NCBI GenBank assembly: GCA_964598005.1
Contig: CAZRAL010000045.1
Span: 1 to 21,643, forward strand
Source: CAZRAL01 sp964598005
GTDB taxonomy: Bacteria; Pseudomonadota; Gammaproteobacteria; Burkholderiales; Usitatibacteraceae
DNA: 21,643 nucleotides
Direction of reading: 5' to 3'
Shown: positions 1 to 7,524 of the stretch, in pieces
Numbering within the stretch: position 1 is the first letter of the stretch
How the letters are laid out: every line of letters starts with the position of its first letter
The notes under the pieces: model-generated
What the model saw: only the letters and a program-made list of their open reading frames with translations
Told to the model about the DNA's origin: nothing
Databases searched by the model: none
Program-made: the position numbers and the translations under genes

Positions 1-33
1 GGTGGGGCGTGGGTAATGTTTTCTGGGCTTTGC

Positions 34-76
34 AAAAAAAAAAAATAAACCCCCCTGCCCCCCCCCCCCCCCCCCC
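34..76. repeat. A12 and C19 homopolymer runs at window edge
   Basis: A run of 12 A (34-45) is followed closely by a run of 19 C (58-76). Bases to the right of the C run read as transposase coding sequence on the minus strand; bases to the left do not continue it. The abrupt change at a long homopolymer suggests a low-quality contig end rather than a biological feature, although a real tract cannot be excluded. Confidence 0.6.
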
Positions 77-539
77 GCTGGTCACCGCGGTGTCTATGGT
101 GGCCTTGAGGAGGCTTTCCATCCCCGCTTCCCCAATGTCGGCCCGGAAGCGTCCAATCTGGGTGGCGTCGCAAGGCTGGCGCGGTTCATAGTAGTCCATG
201 CCGCTGAAGTATTGCCAGTCTACGTTTTCCGCCCAGCGCGCGCAGGTTTCCTCATCGCTCAGGTTGTAGGCGTGTTTCAGGTACAGCAGCGAATACATGA
301 GCCGAATTGGCAGCCGGTCCAGCAGCGCTCACGCCTGCGCCAACCCGCGTGCCGCCAACCCCAAACAGGTCATTTTGTTCCGTCAATGTCCCTTCGCGCG
401 ACTTTCTTTGCCAAACCGGTGCGAGCGCCGTTTCAAGTTGGGCCCAGGGTAGGCGGTTCGCCAGTACCGCCAGCGGGTGCCGCATGTCGATCATGGTGTC
501 GAGTCGGGCCTGAAAGATGTCTGCTGTCTGTGTCGGCAT
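77..539 (-). pseudogene. IS5-family (DUF772-type) transposase, N-terminal part, frameshifted and truncated
   Basis: The protein begins MPTQTADIFQARLDTMIDMR at 539 and follows the N-terminus of IS5-type DDE transposases for about 70 residues. The reading frame is then lost near 318-322, just after VSAAG. In another frame the expected continuation is visible: LPIRLMYSLLYLKHAYNLSD, then WAENVDWQYFSGMDYYEP and CDATQIGRFRADIGEAG, down to about position 77. A small indel has therefore split the gene, either as a real mutation or as a sequence error near the contig end. The catalytic DDE domain is absent from the window. It is unlikely to be functional as it stands. The right-hand fragment at 19623 encodes a close relative of the same N-terminus. 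Confidence 0.75.
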
Positions 540-664
540 TCGCTACTCCTGTTTCTCATGGGTTTCACAGTAATTTTGTGCTTTGTCTGTGAGTTTTGCA
601 CCCGCGCTTTTTTGCTATTCTCCAGTGCTGGCGCGGGGTTTATACGTTTTGCAGGGGCGACTAT
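77..664 (-). mobile_element. IS5-family-like insertion sequence, partial, left copy
   Basis: This segment carries the 5' part of an IS5-type transposase gene on the minus strand plus its upstream leader. The leader (540-664) is clearly related to the leader of the plus-strand fragment at 19498-19622. On the sense strand both begin near AGTCG(C/T)CCCTGCAAAA and share a stretch ending in ACTCACAG before the start codon. The resemblance fades just beyond position 664, so that is taken as the approximate element end. The other end is missing because sequence quality collapses at the C run. No target duplication can be tested. Confidence 0.65.
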
Positions 665-691
665 TTAAGCCCATGAAAGGAAAAACACAGC

Positions 692-802
692 ATGAATACA
701 CTCATCAACATCCAAATCAACGGTGGCCTGGAAAATCACCATATCAAGTATCCCTCCACATTTGCCCAGCTGACTGGCGCAGAAGCGGTCCAATTAGACT
801 GA
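692..802 (+). CDS. Orphan small ORF, 36 aa, unknown
   Basis: An ATG at 692 is preceded by a purine-rich GAAAGGAAA stretch that could serve as a ribosome binding site. It opens a 36-codon frame starting MNTLINIQINGGLENHHIKY and ending with TGA at 800-802. The composition is protein-like and I do not recognise a family. It starts only about 28 bases past the end of the IS5-type fragment, so it may be the surviving 5' end of a longer gene. From about 803 to 915 a different frame stays open, which would fit a frameshifted longer product. Nothing else supports expression. Confidence 0.35.
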   Translation: MNTLINIQINGGLENHHIKYPSTFAQLTGAEAVQLD

Positions 803-954
803 CGCGGACAAGTGTTTTTTTGGGTGGTCGTCATGTCCGTATCGCCTCGATTTACGCAAGGCTGATCGCCAGCAAGGCGGAAAAGAAGGGGAGCGGGTTT
901 GTTCTCATTCGTTAACATGCCACCAAAGTAGCATGCCCGTTCCCCGCCTGCATT

Positions 955-987
955 TCACATTTGTGGAAAGTTCACGTCACATTTGTG
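955..987. repeat. Two TCACATTTGTG repeats 22 bp apart
   Basis: The 11-mer TCACATTTGTG occurs at 955-965 and again at 977-987, a period of 22 bases or about two helical turns. Each copy is nearly palindromic (TCACA, two T, TGTG). The second copy overlaps the stop codon of the TPR-LuxR gene. The arrangement resembles a tandem operator, but no adjacent promoter is evident, so a regulatory role is only a possibility. Confidence 0.35.
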
Positions 988-2557
988 AAAAATCGGCAGC
1001 AAGGTGCGCCACATCGCCTGCGTTTTGTGCATTTTGCAATTGCAGGCGGCGCAGTAAGGTACGATAGAGCAATGTTGCCGAGCTGGATGCGGCGTCGTAA
1101 TTTTGATTGCGACTATGGTGGAAAAAGCCGACCATATGCCAGCGCATGTCTTGGATGGGGGCGACGGCCAGCGCAGCCGGTGTATCGGGACTGTGCTCTA
1201 GCTGGAGCAGTAATTCTCTATCGTGCGGCTGCAATAGCCCATGCAACCATCCTAACGATGTCCGCAACCCATGCTGAAGGGCAAAGCTGGCAAAAGGACA
1301 GCGCTGGTTTCGATTGATCGAGACCGGGCGATTTTTTGCCATGAGATACTTCTGATACCAGATAGCGGCATCGGCTTTGTTGTTCGCGCCGATAGTGCGA
1401 TAGATTGTCGTCAGATATTTGCGCACCAAGTCGGGCTTGATGTGGACTTGCTCGGCAATCATCTTGGTGGGCAGATGCAGCAGCGAAAGCAATTGCCAAT
1501 CCCTTTCGCTCAGCGCAAGGTCGTGCGAGGAGTGGGCGAAGGTGCTGGCCAGCTCGGCACATCGGCGTTCTTTTTTAAGCGATTCGCTGCTGGACAATTC
1601 GATGACCTGCGCCAGCCATACAGCGGCAGCGCGGTGATTGCCTGCAGCTTTTTCGGCTTGCTCCAGAGCGATCAGGGTATCGCCAATACCATAGGCCGCC
1701 TCTTCCGCCCTTTCCAGCGCTTGCGCCAGCAAGGTGCGCCCCAAGTCGATATGACCACGCGCTACTTCAAAGAGGTCGCGTGACTGAAACAGGGCCAGCT
1801 CTGCCCGCGGTGTGCGGTGGTCTTCAACCACATCTTTCAACTCGCCCAATACCGTGGGAACTTCACTCAGTCGACCCGCCTGAATCAGTAGCCGGATATG
1901 ATTGCGGCGCATCAATACCAGGCTATGGTGGTGAATGGTTGCTGCGGTTTCAATCGCCGCACAGCGTTGTATGGCTTTCAGCCCTTGCTGCGTTCTGCCA
2001 ATAATGAGGCAATTATGTGCAATGTTAGTGTACGCACCATAAAACGGTTGGCTATCCACCGATTCGGGCAATTCATCAATGGCGCGTTGGTGGTACTCAA
2101 TAGAAGTCCGGTAATCGGAGGCGTAGTTATACACTGCACCTAGATTGGTATAGGCGCTGGCGATATTTCGTTTATCCCCGCAACTTTCGGCCAGGATCAG
2201 ACTTTCCCCGTACTGCTGCGCGGCGCCGATGAGGTCGCCGCAGTCAGTCATGATATTGCCCAGTACCGGTATGGCGCGAATACGCAGGGCCATCTCGCCG
2301 CGCCGGTTCGCCAAATCTACGCAGGCGCGAGCGATTGGCACGGCCTCCAGCGAACAACCCGCCAGATAAAGCTCGCGGCATATTTCGAGTGCCGCGCTGA
2401 CAAATTCGCTGGCTGCGCTTCCTCGCAACAACCCGGCTCTCGCAAGACAGGCGCTCACCTGTTGCGGGCTGCTTGGGTGTTTGTCGAACAACAGTTTGTG
2501 TAGTTCGACATGAGCGGACTTGGCCGGTGAAGAGGGTGGTGAGGAGCGCGTTTGCAT
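977..2557 (-). CDS. TPR-containing LuxR-type transcriptional regulator
   Basis: This 526-residue protein probably combines tetratricopeptide-type helical repeats with a LuxR-type DNA-binding domain. Residues about 50-320 are helix-rich and repeat-like, for example AYTNLGAVYNYASDYRTSIEYH near 135-156 and AYTNIAHNCLIIGRTQQGL near 175-193. Residues about 348-404 (LSERDWQLLSLL, then TKMIAEQVHIKPDLVRKYL and ANNKADAAIWYQKY) match the GerE/LuxR helix-turn-helix layout. There is no receiver domain and no clear NTPase domain, so ligand or partner sensing through the TPR-like part is inferred. An unusual ~120-residue tail (405-526) follows the DNA-binding domain. The start at 2557 lacks a convincing Shine-Dalgarno sequence. 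The gene stands alone, flanked by mobile fragments on one side and a repeat on the other. Targets are unknown. Confidence 0.7.
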   Translation of the reverse strand: MQTRSSPPSSPAKSAHVELHKLLFDKHPSSPQQVSACLARAGLLRGSAASEFVSAALEICRELYLAGCSLEAVPIARACVDLANRRGEMALRIRAIPVLGNIMTDCGDLIGAAQQYGESLILAESCGDKRNIASAYTNLGAVYNYASDYRTSIEYHQRAIDELPESVDSQPFYGAYTNIAHNCLIIGRTQQGLKAIQRCAAIETAATIHHHSLVLMRRNHIRLLIQAGRLSEVPTVLGELKDVVEDHRTPRAELALFQSRDLFEVARGHIDLGRTLLAQALERAEEAAYGIGDTLIALEQAEKAAGNHRAAAVWLAQVIELSSSESLKKERRCAELASTFAHSSHDLALSERDWQLLSLLHLPTKMIAEQVHIKPDLVRKYLTTIYRTIGANNKADAAIWYQKYLMAKNRPVSINRNQRCPFASFALQHGLRTSLGWLHGLLQPHDRELLLQLEHSPDTPAALAVAPIQDMRWHMVGFFHHSRNQNYDAASSSATLLYRTLLRRLQLQNAQNAGDVAHLAADFSQM

Positions 2558-2681
2558 GTTGCAGCGATGCTAACACATGATCGCCAATAATTAACAATGG
2601 TTACTATTCCACCGTTATTTTTACCGTGATGCCACTGCGCCCCTGCTCAAACTCGCCCCGCTATGCAATGCCGTAATTTCC

Positions 2682-2869
2682 TAACTGATGTTACGCAGAA
2701 GCAGAGCAGCTTGTTTGTGAAATGCTCGATTCGTGAAAAGATTTCCGCCAGGGTTCCCCTTTGAAAAAGAGGGGCGGAGGGGAGATTTGCGATTGCTCAA
2801 CCGGCGACAAGCAGCGAAAATCCCCCTCGATCCCCCTTTAAAAAAGGGGGAGGTCTGGTTGTGGATTGT
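2682..2869 (+). repeat. Dispersed hairpin-rich repeat, copy 1 (upstream of aroC)
   Basis: This copy starts TAACTGATGTTACGCAGAAG and is related, in the same orientation, to 4370-4585 on the other side of aroC. It contains two GC-rich hairpins. The one at 2756-2774 has CCCC..GGGG arms around a TTTGAAAAAGA centre, and the one at 2832-2850 has 8-bp CCCCCTTT/AAAGGGGG arms with a 3-base loop. The copies keep their outer segments and hairpins but differ in the middle. There is no coding potential. It looks like a small non-autonomous dispersed element. The rest of the 2558-3055 intergenic region shows no gene. Confidence 0.7.
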
Positions 2870-3055
2870 TGAAACAATGTAGCGAGGCAGAAGCAAAACG
2901 ATTTTTCGGTAACATGGGCTTTCCCGGCAAAAAATTCCTTGGCAGCGCTTAGTATCATCAAAAAAAACCAGGCTCGTGTTATCAGTCTCGTGCTATCTCC
3001 GGGCCGAAAGTAGCGCTGTGATAGACTGCCATCGTCTTTTTTTCATTGCTATTTT

Positions 3056-4150
3056 ATGTCTGGCAGCACGTTGGGAAAACTGTTTTCGGTTACCAATTTC
3101 GGCGAATCGCATGGGCCTGCGATTGGCTGTGTGGTCGATGGCTGCCCGCCCGGTTTGCTGCTTGGCGAAGCTGATATTCAGGGCGATCTGGATCGCCGTA
3201 AACCCGGCACGTCGCGCCATGTTACCCAGCGCCGGGAGGAGGACAGGGTGGAGATTCTCTCCGGTGTATTCGAGGGGAAAACCACCGGCACGCCGATCGC
3301 GCTTTTGATTCGCAATGAAGATTCGCGTAGCAAGGACTATAACAATATTGCGGATAGTTTTCGTCCCGGCCATGCCGACTATACCTATCTGCAAAAATAC
3401 GGCATTCGCGATCATCGTGGGGGAGGGCGGTCTTCGGCACGCTTGACCGCACCCACCGTGGCAGCGGGCGCTATTGCAAAAAAATGGTTACGGGAAAAAT
3501 TCAATATCGATATTCGTGGCCATCTGACCCAGCTTGGCGTGAATAAAATTGTTTTCAAAGACTGGCAAGTCGTTGCGCGCAATCCTTTTTTTGCCGCCAA
3601 TGACGATATCGTCCCCGAATTGGAGGCTTATATGGATCGCCTGCGCAAGTCCGGGGAAAGCTGCGGTGCGCGTATTGAAGTCATCGCGACCCATGTTCCA
3701 CCGGGATGGGGGGAACCGTTGTACGACCGGCTGGATGCTGATATTGCCCATGCGATGATGGGACTGAATGCAGTAAAGGGCGTTGAAATTGGCGCAGGGT
3801 TTGCCAGTGTGGAGCAATCGGGAACGCAGCATGCGGATGAAATGACGCCGGAAGGTTTTTTATCCAACCATGCCGGCGGAATATTAGGCGGCATTTCCAC
3901 AGGACAGGATATCCGCGTCGCCATCGCGATCAAGCCTACCTCCAGCATCCGCCTGGATCGGCGGACGATCAATACGGCAGGAGAACCGGTGGTGATCAAC
4001 ACCCATGGCCGTCATGATCCTTGTGTGGGTATCCGGGCCACCCCCATTGCCGAGGCCCTGCTGGCGATTGTGTTGATCGATCATGCCTTGCGGCAGCGCG
4101 CGCAGAATGGTGACGTACAAGTCAGCACGCCGCGTATTCCCGCACAATAG
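3056..4150 (+). CDS. aroC: Chorismate synthase
   Basis: AroC converts 5-enolpyruvylshikimate-3-phosphate to chorismate in the cytoplasm, the last step of the shikimate pathway, using reduced FMN. The 364-residue length is normal for bacterial AroC. Visible family signatures are GESHGPAIG at residues 16-24, the RRKPGTSRHVTQRRE segment at about 47-61, and HRGGGRSSARLTA near 119-131. The protein appears complete from MSGSTLGKLFSV to its natural C-terminus. The ATG at 3056 matches the usual N-terminus of the family, although the upstream ribosome binding site is weak. The gene appears monocistronic and is bracketed by two direct copies of a hairpin-rich repeat. Confidence 0.97.
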   Translation: MSGSTLGKLFSVTNFGESHGPAIGCVVDGCPPGLLLGEADIQGDLDRRKPGTSRHVTQRREEDRVEILSGVFEGKTTGTPIALLIRNEDSRSKDYNNIADSFRPGHADYTYLQKYGIRDHRGGGRSSARLTAPTVAAGAIAKKWLREKFNIDIRGHLTQLGVNKIVFKDWQVVARNPFFAANDDIVPELEAYMDRLRKSGESCGARIEVIATHVPPGWGEPLYDRLDADIAHAMMGLNAVKGVEIGAGFASVEQSGTQHADEMTPEGFLSNHAGGILGGISTGQDIRVAIAIKPTSSIRLDRRTINTAGEPVVINTHGRHDPCVGIRATPIAEALLAIVLIDHALRQRAQNGDVQVSTPRIPAQ

Positions 4151-4277
4151 ACTTTCTTTTGAAACTTGCTGCGCTTGAAAAACGGTGTTGCACGGTGGCT
4201 CAAAATCCTCATTTACTCGCTTGTAAACTGTGGTTTTTCGCCGCCATGCGCCTTGTTTTGTCTGCGCTCGCGACAGT

Positions 4278-4318
4278 TTTGAAAAAAGTCTAATATCCAT
4301 CCCGGTAGTTTTTTCAAA
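4278..4318. repeat. Inverted repeat downstream of aroC
   Basis: TTTGAAAAAA (4278-4287) and TTTTTTCAAA (4309-4318) are 10-bp perfect inverted arms separated by 21 bases. The hairpin is AT-rich and is not followed by a T run, so it is not a standard intrinsic terminator. The surrounding 4151-4369 stretch contains no convincing gene. Confidence 0.4.
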
Positions 4319-4369
4319 CGCGCCGGGGTCGTCGAATAAGCAGCTTGCGGTAAATTGCGCTTCAGTCGG

Positions 4370-4585
4370 TAACTGATGTTACGCAGAAGCAAAGCAGCGT
4401 TTCTATGAAATGGCAAATCTGCGAAAAGATTTACGCTTGGGTTCCCCTCTTTGAAAAAGAGGGGCGGAGGGGAGATTGAGAGTGGTTGTCGCAGCACCAA
4501 ACCTCAGCACCAAACATTTTTAATCCCCCTCGGTCCCTCGCTTCGCTCTCCCCCTTTTTCAAGGGGAAGTCTGATCGTGGATGGT
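4370..4585 (+). repeat. Dispersed hairpin-rich repeat, copy 2 (downstream of aroC)
   Basis: This copy is homologous to 2682-2869 in the same orientation and begins with the same TAACTGATGTTACGCAGAAG block. It has a perfect hairpin at 4444-4464 (9-bp CCCCTCTTT/AAAGAGGGG arms, 3-base loop) and a second at 4551-4566 (CCCCTT/AAGGGG). The inner part contains an insertion-like CAGCACCAAACCTCAGCACC duplication that copy 1 lacks. The element lies between the 3' ends of aroC and the iron-binding protein gene, which converge on it, so its hairpins might also act on transcript ends. That role is inferred. Confidence 0.7.
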
Positions 4586-4693
4586 CATGCAAAATATCCA
4601 GCGGGTGAGAGGCTATTCCTCTGCCCGCCGCAAGGAAAGCTCTACTTTTTTGATACGGTACGGCAAGCGGAAAGCGTATTTAATACCCTGCCT

Positions 4694-5713
4694 TTACTTC
4701 CACCCCGCACGGTCAACTATTTGCTGTGCCGCGGTTTGATTGCTTCCCAGTGTGCCGACATTCAATTTGTCGCGTTTAAATTCGCCCAGTTTTGAGAGTG
4801 CAGGGTTATCAACCTTGCCCACTATCGGATATTCGTTGTTGCCATTGGCAAAGTAACGCTGGGCTTCATCGCTTGCCAGATATTCAAGGAATTTGATTGC
4901 GGCTTCTTTATGGGGCGCATGTTTGGCGACACCGGCACCGGAGATATTGACATGCGTTCCCCGCTCGCTCTGATTGGGAAATACGACGCCGATTTTTTCC
5001 GCCACAGCTTTATCTTCAGCCTTGTCAGACCGCGCAATCCGGGCATAGTAATAGGTATTGGCCAGCGCTACGGGGCATTCTCCTGCTGCCACCGCCCGCA
5101 GCTGATCCAGATCGCCCCCCTTGGGTGAACGGGAAAAGTTGGCAACCAGTCCTTTTGCCCACTTTTCTGCTTCCGCTAGGCCAGCGGCTGCGATGATGGA
5201 ACTTAGCAGCGACAGGTTGTAGATATGACTGCCGGTGCGTACGCACACCTTGCCCTTGAGTTTAGCGTCGGCCAACGTCTCATAGGTCTGTATATCGGCC
5301 GCATTGATCAGGGCTTTGTTATAGAAAATGGGCCGGGCGCGGATCGAAAAGCCGTACCACAAGCCATCGGGGTGGCGTAATTCAGCAGGTATGCGTTCGT
5401 TCAGCACAGCTGATTTTACCGGCTGCAATAAGCCCATTTGCTCTGCTTTCCACAGACGACCTGCATCGACGGTAATCAATACGTCGGCTGGGCTTTTGTC
5501 GCCTTCGCCCTTCAGGCGCTCCAGTAGTGCATCTTCTCCGGCCTCGATACGGTTGATTTTGATTCCTGTCGTTTTTTCAAAATTAATGTAGAGTGCTTCG
5601 TCGGTTTGATAGTGGCGCGATGAATAAAGATTAAGCTCTTTTTGTTGCGCATATGCAGTGATCGTTGCTGCAGCCAAACTCAGTAGCCAGGCTAATTTTT
5701 GTGCGAAGCTCAT
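4694..5713 (-). CDS. Fe(3+) ABC transporter, periplasmic substrate-binding protein
   Basis: This is a 339-residue class of iron-binding protein (FbpA/FutA/IdiA-like) that would capture ferric iron in the periplasm and deliver it to an ABC permease. A signal peptide is visible at residues 1-22 (AYA before QQ). The mature N-terminus ELNLYSSRHYQTDE is characteristic of the family. The triple tyrosine ANTYYYARI (Tyr221-223) supplies the usual iron-coordinating tyrosines. AAGECPVALANTYYYA and the DEAQRYFANGNNEYP segment near the C-terminus also fit. Permease and ATPase genes are not adjacent, so the transporter partners must lie elsewhere. The start at 5713 has AAGGA 9 bases upstream and a strong promoter with a Fur box, indicating repression by iron. 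Confidence 0.92.
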   Translation of the reverse strand: MSFAQKLAWLLSLAAATITAYAQQKELNLYSSRHYQTDEALYINFEKTTGIKINRIEAGEDALLERLKGEGDKSPADVLITVDAGRLWKAEQMGLLQPVKSAVLNERIPAELRHPDGLWYGFSIRARPIFYNKALINAADIQTYETLADAKLKGKVCVRTGSHIYNLSLLSSIIAAAGLAEAEKWAKGLVANFSRSPKGGDLDQLRAVAAGECPVALANTYYYARIARSDKAEDKAVAEKIGVVFPNQSERGTHVNISGAGVAKHAPHKEAAIKFLEYLASDEAQRYFANGNNEYPIVGKVDNPALSKLGEFKRDKLNVGTLGSNQTAAQQIVDRAGWK

Positions 5714-5722
5714 ATTTGATAG

Positions 5723-5727
5723 TCCTT
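5723..5727 (-). promoter_or_regulatory. Ribosome binding site of the iron-binding protein gene
   Basis: On the minus strand AAGGA lies nine bases before the ATG at 5713, an almost ideal Shine-Dalgarno spacing that supports this start. Confidence 0.7.
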
Positions 5728-5755
5728 AAAAAAATAATTAAGTTTAGATTTAATG

Positions 5756-5785
5756 ATCTTAATGATAATCATTATCATTTGTCAA
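5756..5785 (-). promoter_or_regulatory. Sigma-70 type promoter of the iron-binding protein gene
   Basis: On the minus strand a perfect -35 TTGACA (5780-5785) is followed after 18 bases by TAAGAT (5756-5761), a 4/6 match to the -10 consensus. The start codon lies about 43 bases downstream. The spacer is almost entirely occupied by a Fur box. Confidence 0.65.
5758..5776. promoter_or_regulatory. Fur box
   Basis: CTTAATGATAATCATTATC matches the classical 19-bp Fur consensus GATAATGATAATCATTATC at 17 of 19 positions. It covers the region between the -35 and -10 elements of the promoter for the iron-binding protein, so Fe(II)-Fur binding would exclude RNA polymerase. This is the strongest regulatory site in the window. 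Confidence 0.88.
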
Positions 5786-5849
5786 GTAAATTTAGGAGAT
5801 AAGTAAAAGCCTTACATGCCCGGGGCAAGCAGGCGCTGTATCAATTTGA

Positions 5850-6416
5850 TTAAGTTTGGGAGGAAGGGGACAACGAGCCACGTTCCCAACAGACATCGCG
5901 GACGCCAGCATACTGGTTAAGCGTGCGCGCCAGTACAAACAAATAATCTGAAAGCCGGTTGAGGTATTGCAGGCTCCACTCAGAAATATCGGCTTGCGCT
6001 TTGAGCGCAACCAGGTGTCGTTCGGCACGCCGACATAGCGTGCGTGCGACGTGTACCAGTGCGGCCGCACGAGAGCCGCCGGGTAAAATAAACTCTTTCA
6101 AGGGCGGCAACGTTGCATTCAGGTCGGCTACCCACTGATCCAATTGCAAAACGTGACCATCGGTCAATACACGGTGGGTTGGAATGCAAAGTTCCCCGCC
6201 CAAATCGAAAAGGTCATTCTGAATCCGGGTTAATTGTGGGCCAAGCTTTGCTGGAAAAGATTCGCACAATGCCAGTCCCAGCATGCTATTCAGTTCGTCG
6301 ATATCCCCCATCACTTCTATCCGCAGATCGTGCTTGGAGACGCGTGATCCGTCGCCCAGAGAAGTAGAGCCATCGTCCCCGGTGCGCGTCACAATTTTGG
6401 AAAGGCGGTATGCCAT
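5850..6416 (-). CDS. PduO-type cob(I)alamin adenosyltransferase
   Basis: The enzyme transfers the adenosyl group of ATP to cob(I)alamin to make coenzyme B12. The 188-residue form starting MAYRLSKIVTRTGDDG at 6416 matches the usual family N-terminus; an upstream in-frame ATG at 6506 would add 30 unconserved residues and is less likely. Visible signatures are the ATP-binding TRTGDDGSTSLGDGSRV (residues 10-26), VMGDIDELNSMLGL (35-48), the RTLCRRAER helix (125-133) and NRLSDYLFVLAR (153-164). The gene is divergent from accA across 120 bases. The iron-binding protein gene lies 136 bases downstream on the same strand but has its own promoter. The cobalamin-dependent partner enzyme is not in the window. 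Confidence 0.93.
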   Translation of the reverse strand: MAYRLSKIVTRTGDDGSTSLGDGSRVSKHDLRIEVMGDIDELNSMLGLALCESFPAKLGPQLTRIQNDLFDLGGELCIPTHRVLTDGHVLQLDQWVADLNATLPPLKEFILPGGSRAAALVHVARTLCRRAERHLVALKAQADISEWSLQYLNRLSDYLFVLARTLNQYAGVRDVCWERGSLSPSSQT

Positions 6417-6536
6417 TAAGCAGTAGTAATAAAAGAAGGGAAGATTGGCAAAATTGCCGGGAATTATAGCCTTCATCGAACAAGGCACAGGGTTCCTTGG
6501 TATCATCTGCGCATAACAATTTCATGGCATTTCCTG

Positions 6537-7508
6537 ATGACCACCAAATTGAAGTTTCTCGATTTCGAACAGCCCATTGCAGAACTGGAAGAAAAGATCG
6601 AAGCACTGCGTTTTGTGCAGGATGATTCCGCGGTCGATATCTCAACCGAAATCGAGCGGTTGTCCAAAAAGAATCAGACGCTCACCAAGGATATCTACGC
6701 CAAGCTCGGCGCCTGGCAGATTTCCCAGGTGGCACGCCATGAATCGCGACCTTATACGCTAGATTATGTCAATGCGATGATGACGGATTTCGAAGAATTG
6801 CATGGTGACCGTTCCTATGCCGACGATGCAGCCATTGTCGGTGGATTGGCACGCTTTAATGGACAAAGCGTGATGGTGATTGGCCATCAAAAAGGCCGCG
6901 ATACCAAGGAACGCCAATTTCGCAACTTCGGCATGCCACGCCCCGAAGGCTACCGCAAGGCATTGCGGCTGATGAAACTGGCCGAAAAATTTGCTCTTCC
7001 TTTACTTACTTTTATCGATACGCCCGGCGCTTATCCTGGGGTTGGCGCGGAAGAGCGCGGCCAATCTGAAGCCATCGGCCATAACCTTTATGTACTGGCC
7101 GGTTTACGAATTCCTGTGATCTGTACCATCATTGGCGAAGGCGGCTCCGGGGGGGCGCTGGCGATTGCTGTGGGTGATGTCACGCTCATGTTGCAATATT
7201 CGACCTATTCGGTTATTTCCCCCGAGGGGTGTGCCGCCATTCTCTGGAAGGATGCCGCCAAGGCTGCCGAAGCCGCTGAAGCGCTCTGTATTACCGCACC
7301 GAAATTAAAAACCCTTGGTCTCGTAGACAAGATCATTAACGAACCGCTAGGCGGGGCCCATCGCGACCCGCATGCCATGGGGATTACCCTCAAAAAAGTA
7401 ATTGCAGACGCGCTCAAAAATCTTCAGGAAAAACCAATCGACAAACTGGTTCAAGAGCGCCAAAAAAAGCTGTTGAGTTTGGGAAAATTTAAAGAAATAA
7501 GCATTTGA
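6537..7508 (+). CDS. accA: Acetyl-CoA carboxylase carboxyltransferase subunit alpha
   Basis: AccA pairs with AccD to move the carboxyl group from biotin carrier protein to acetyl-CoA, giving malonyl-CoA for fatty acid synthesis. The 323-residue protein has the normal length and domain plan. An N-terminal helical segment (residues 1-60) is followed by a crotonase-like fold with GHQKGRDTKERQFRNFGMPRPEGYRKA (116-142), FIDTPGAYPGVGAEERGQ (159-176) and the oxyanion-hole glycine stretch IGEGGSGGALAIAVGD (199-214). The N-terminus MTTKLKFLDFEQPIAELEEKI is typical of proteobacterial AccA. tilS follows 16 bases later, a gene pair that is common in betaproteobacteria and suggests co-transcription. Confidence 0.97.
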   Translation: MTTKLKFLDFEQPIAELEEKIEALRFVQDDSAVDISTEIERLSKKNQTLTKDIYAKLGAWQISQVARHESRPYTLDYVNAMMTDFEELHGDRSYADDAAIVGGLARFNGQSVMVIGHQKGRDTKERQFRNFGMPRPEGYRKALRLMKLAEKFALPLLTFIDTPGAYPGVGAEERGQSEAIGHNLYVLAGLRIPVICTIIGEGGSGGALAIAVGDVTLMLQYSTYSVISPEGCAAILWKDAAKAAEAAEALCITAPKLKTLGLVDKIINEPLGGAHRDPHAMGITLKKVIADALKNLQEKPIDKLVQERQKKLLSLGKFKEISI

Positions 7509-7524
7509 ATTTTTCGTTTAATTC

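Noticed and set aside
9..191. Proline-rich ORF across the C run
   Set aside because: The proline stretch is simply the C19 homopolymer translated, and the rest is antisense to the transposase fragment.
2682..2703. GATGTTACGCAG resembling an integron attI region
   Set aside because: Only a short match, no integrase or attC sites, and the sequence belongs to a two-copy hairpin repeat.
3884..4300. Minus-strand ORF overlapping the end of aroC
   Set aside because: It is antisense to well-conserved aroC codons and has no family features.
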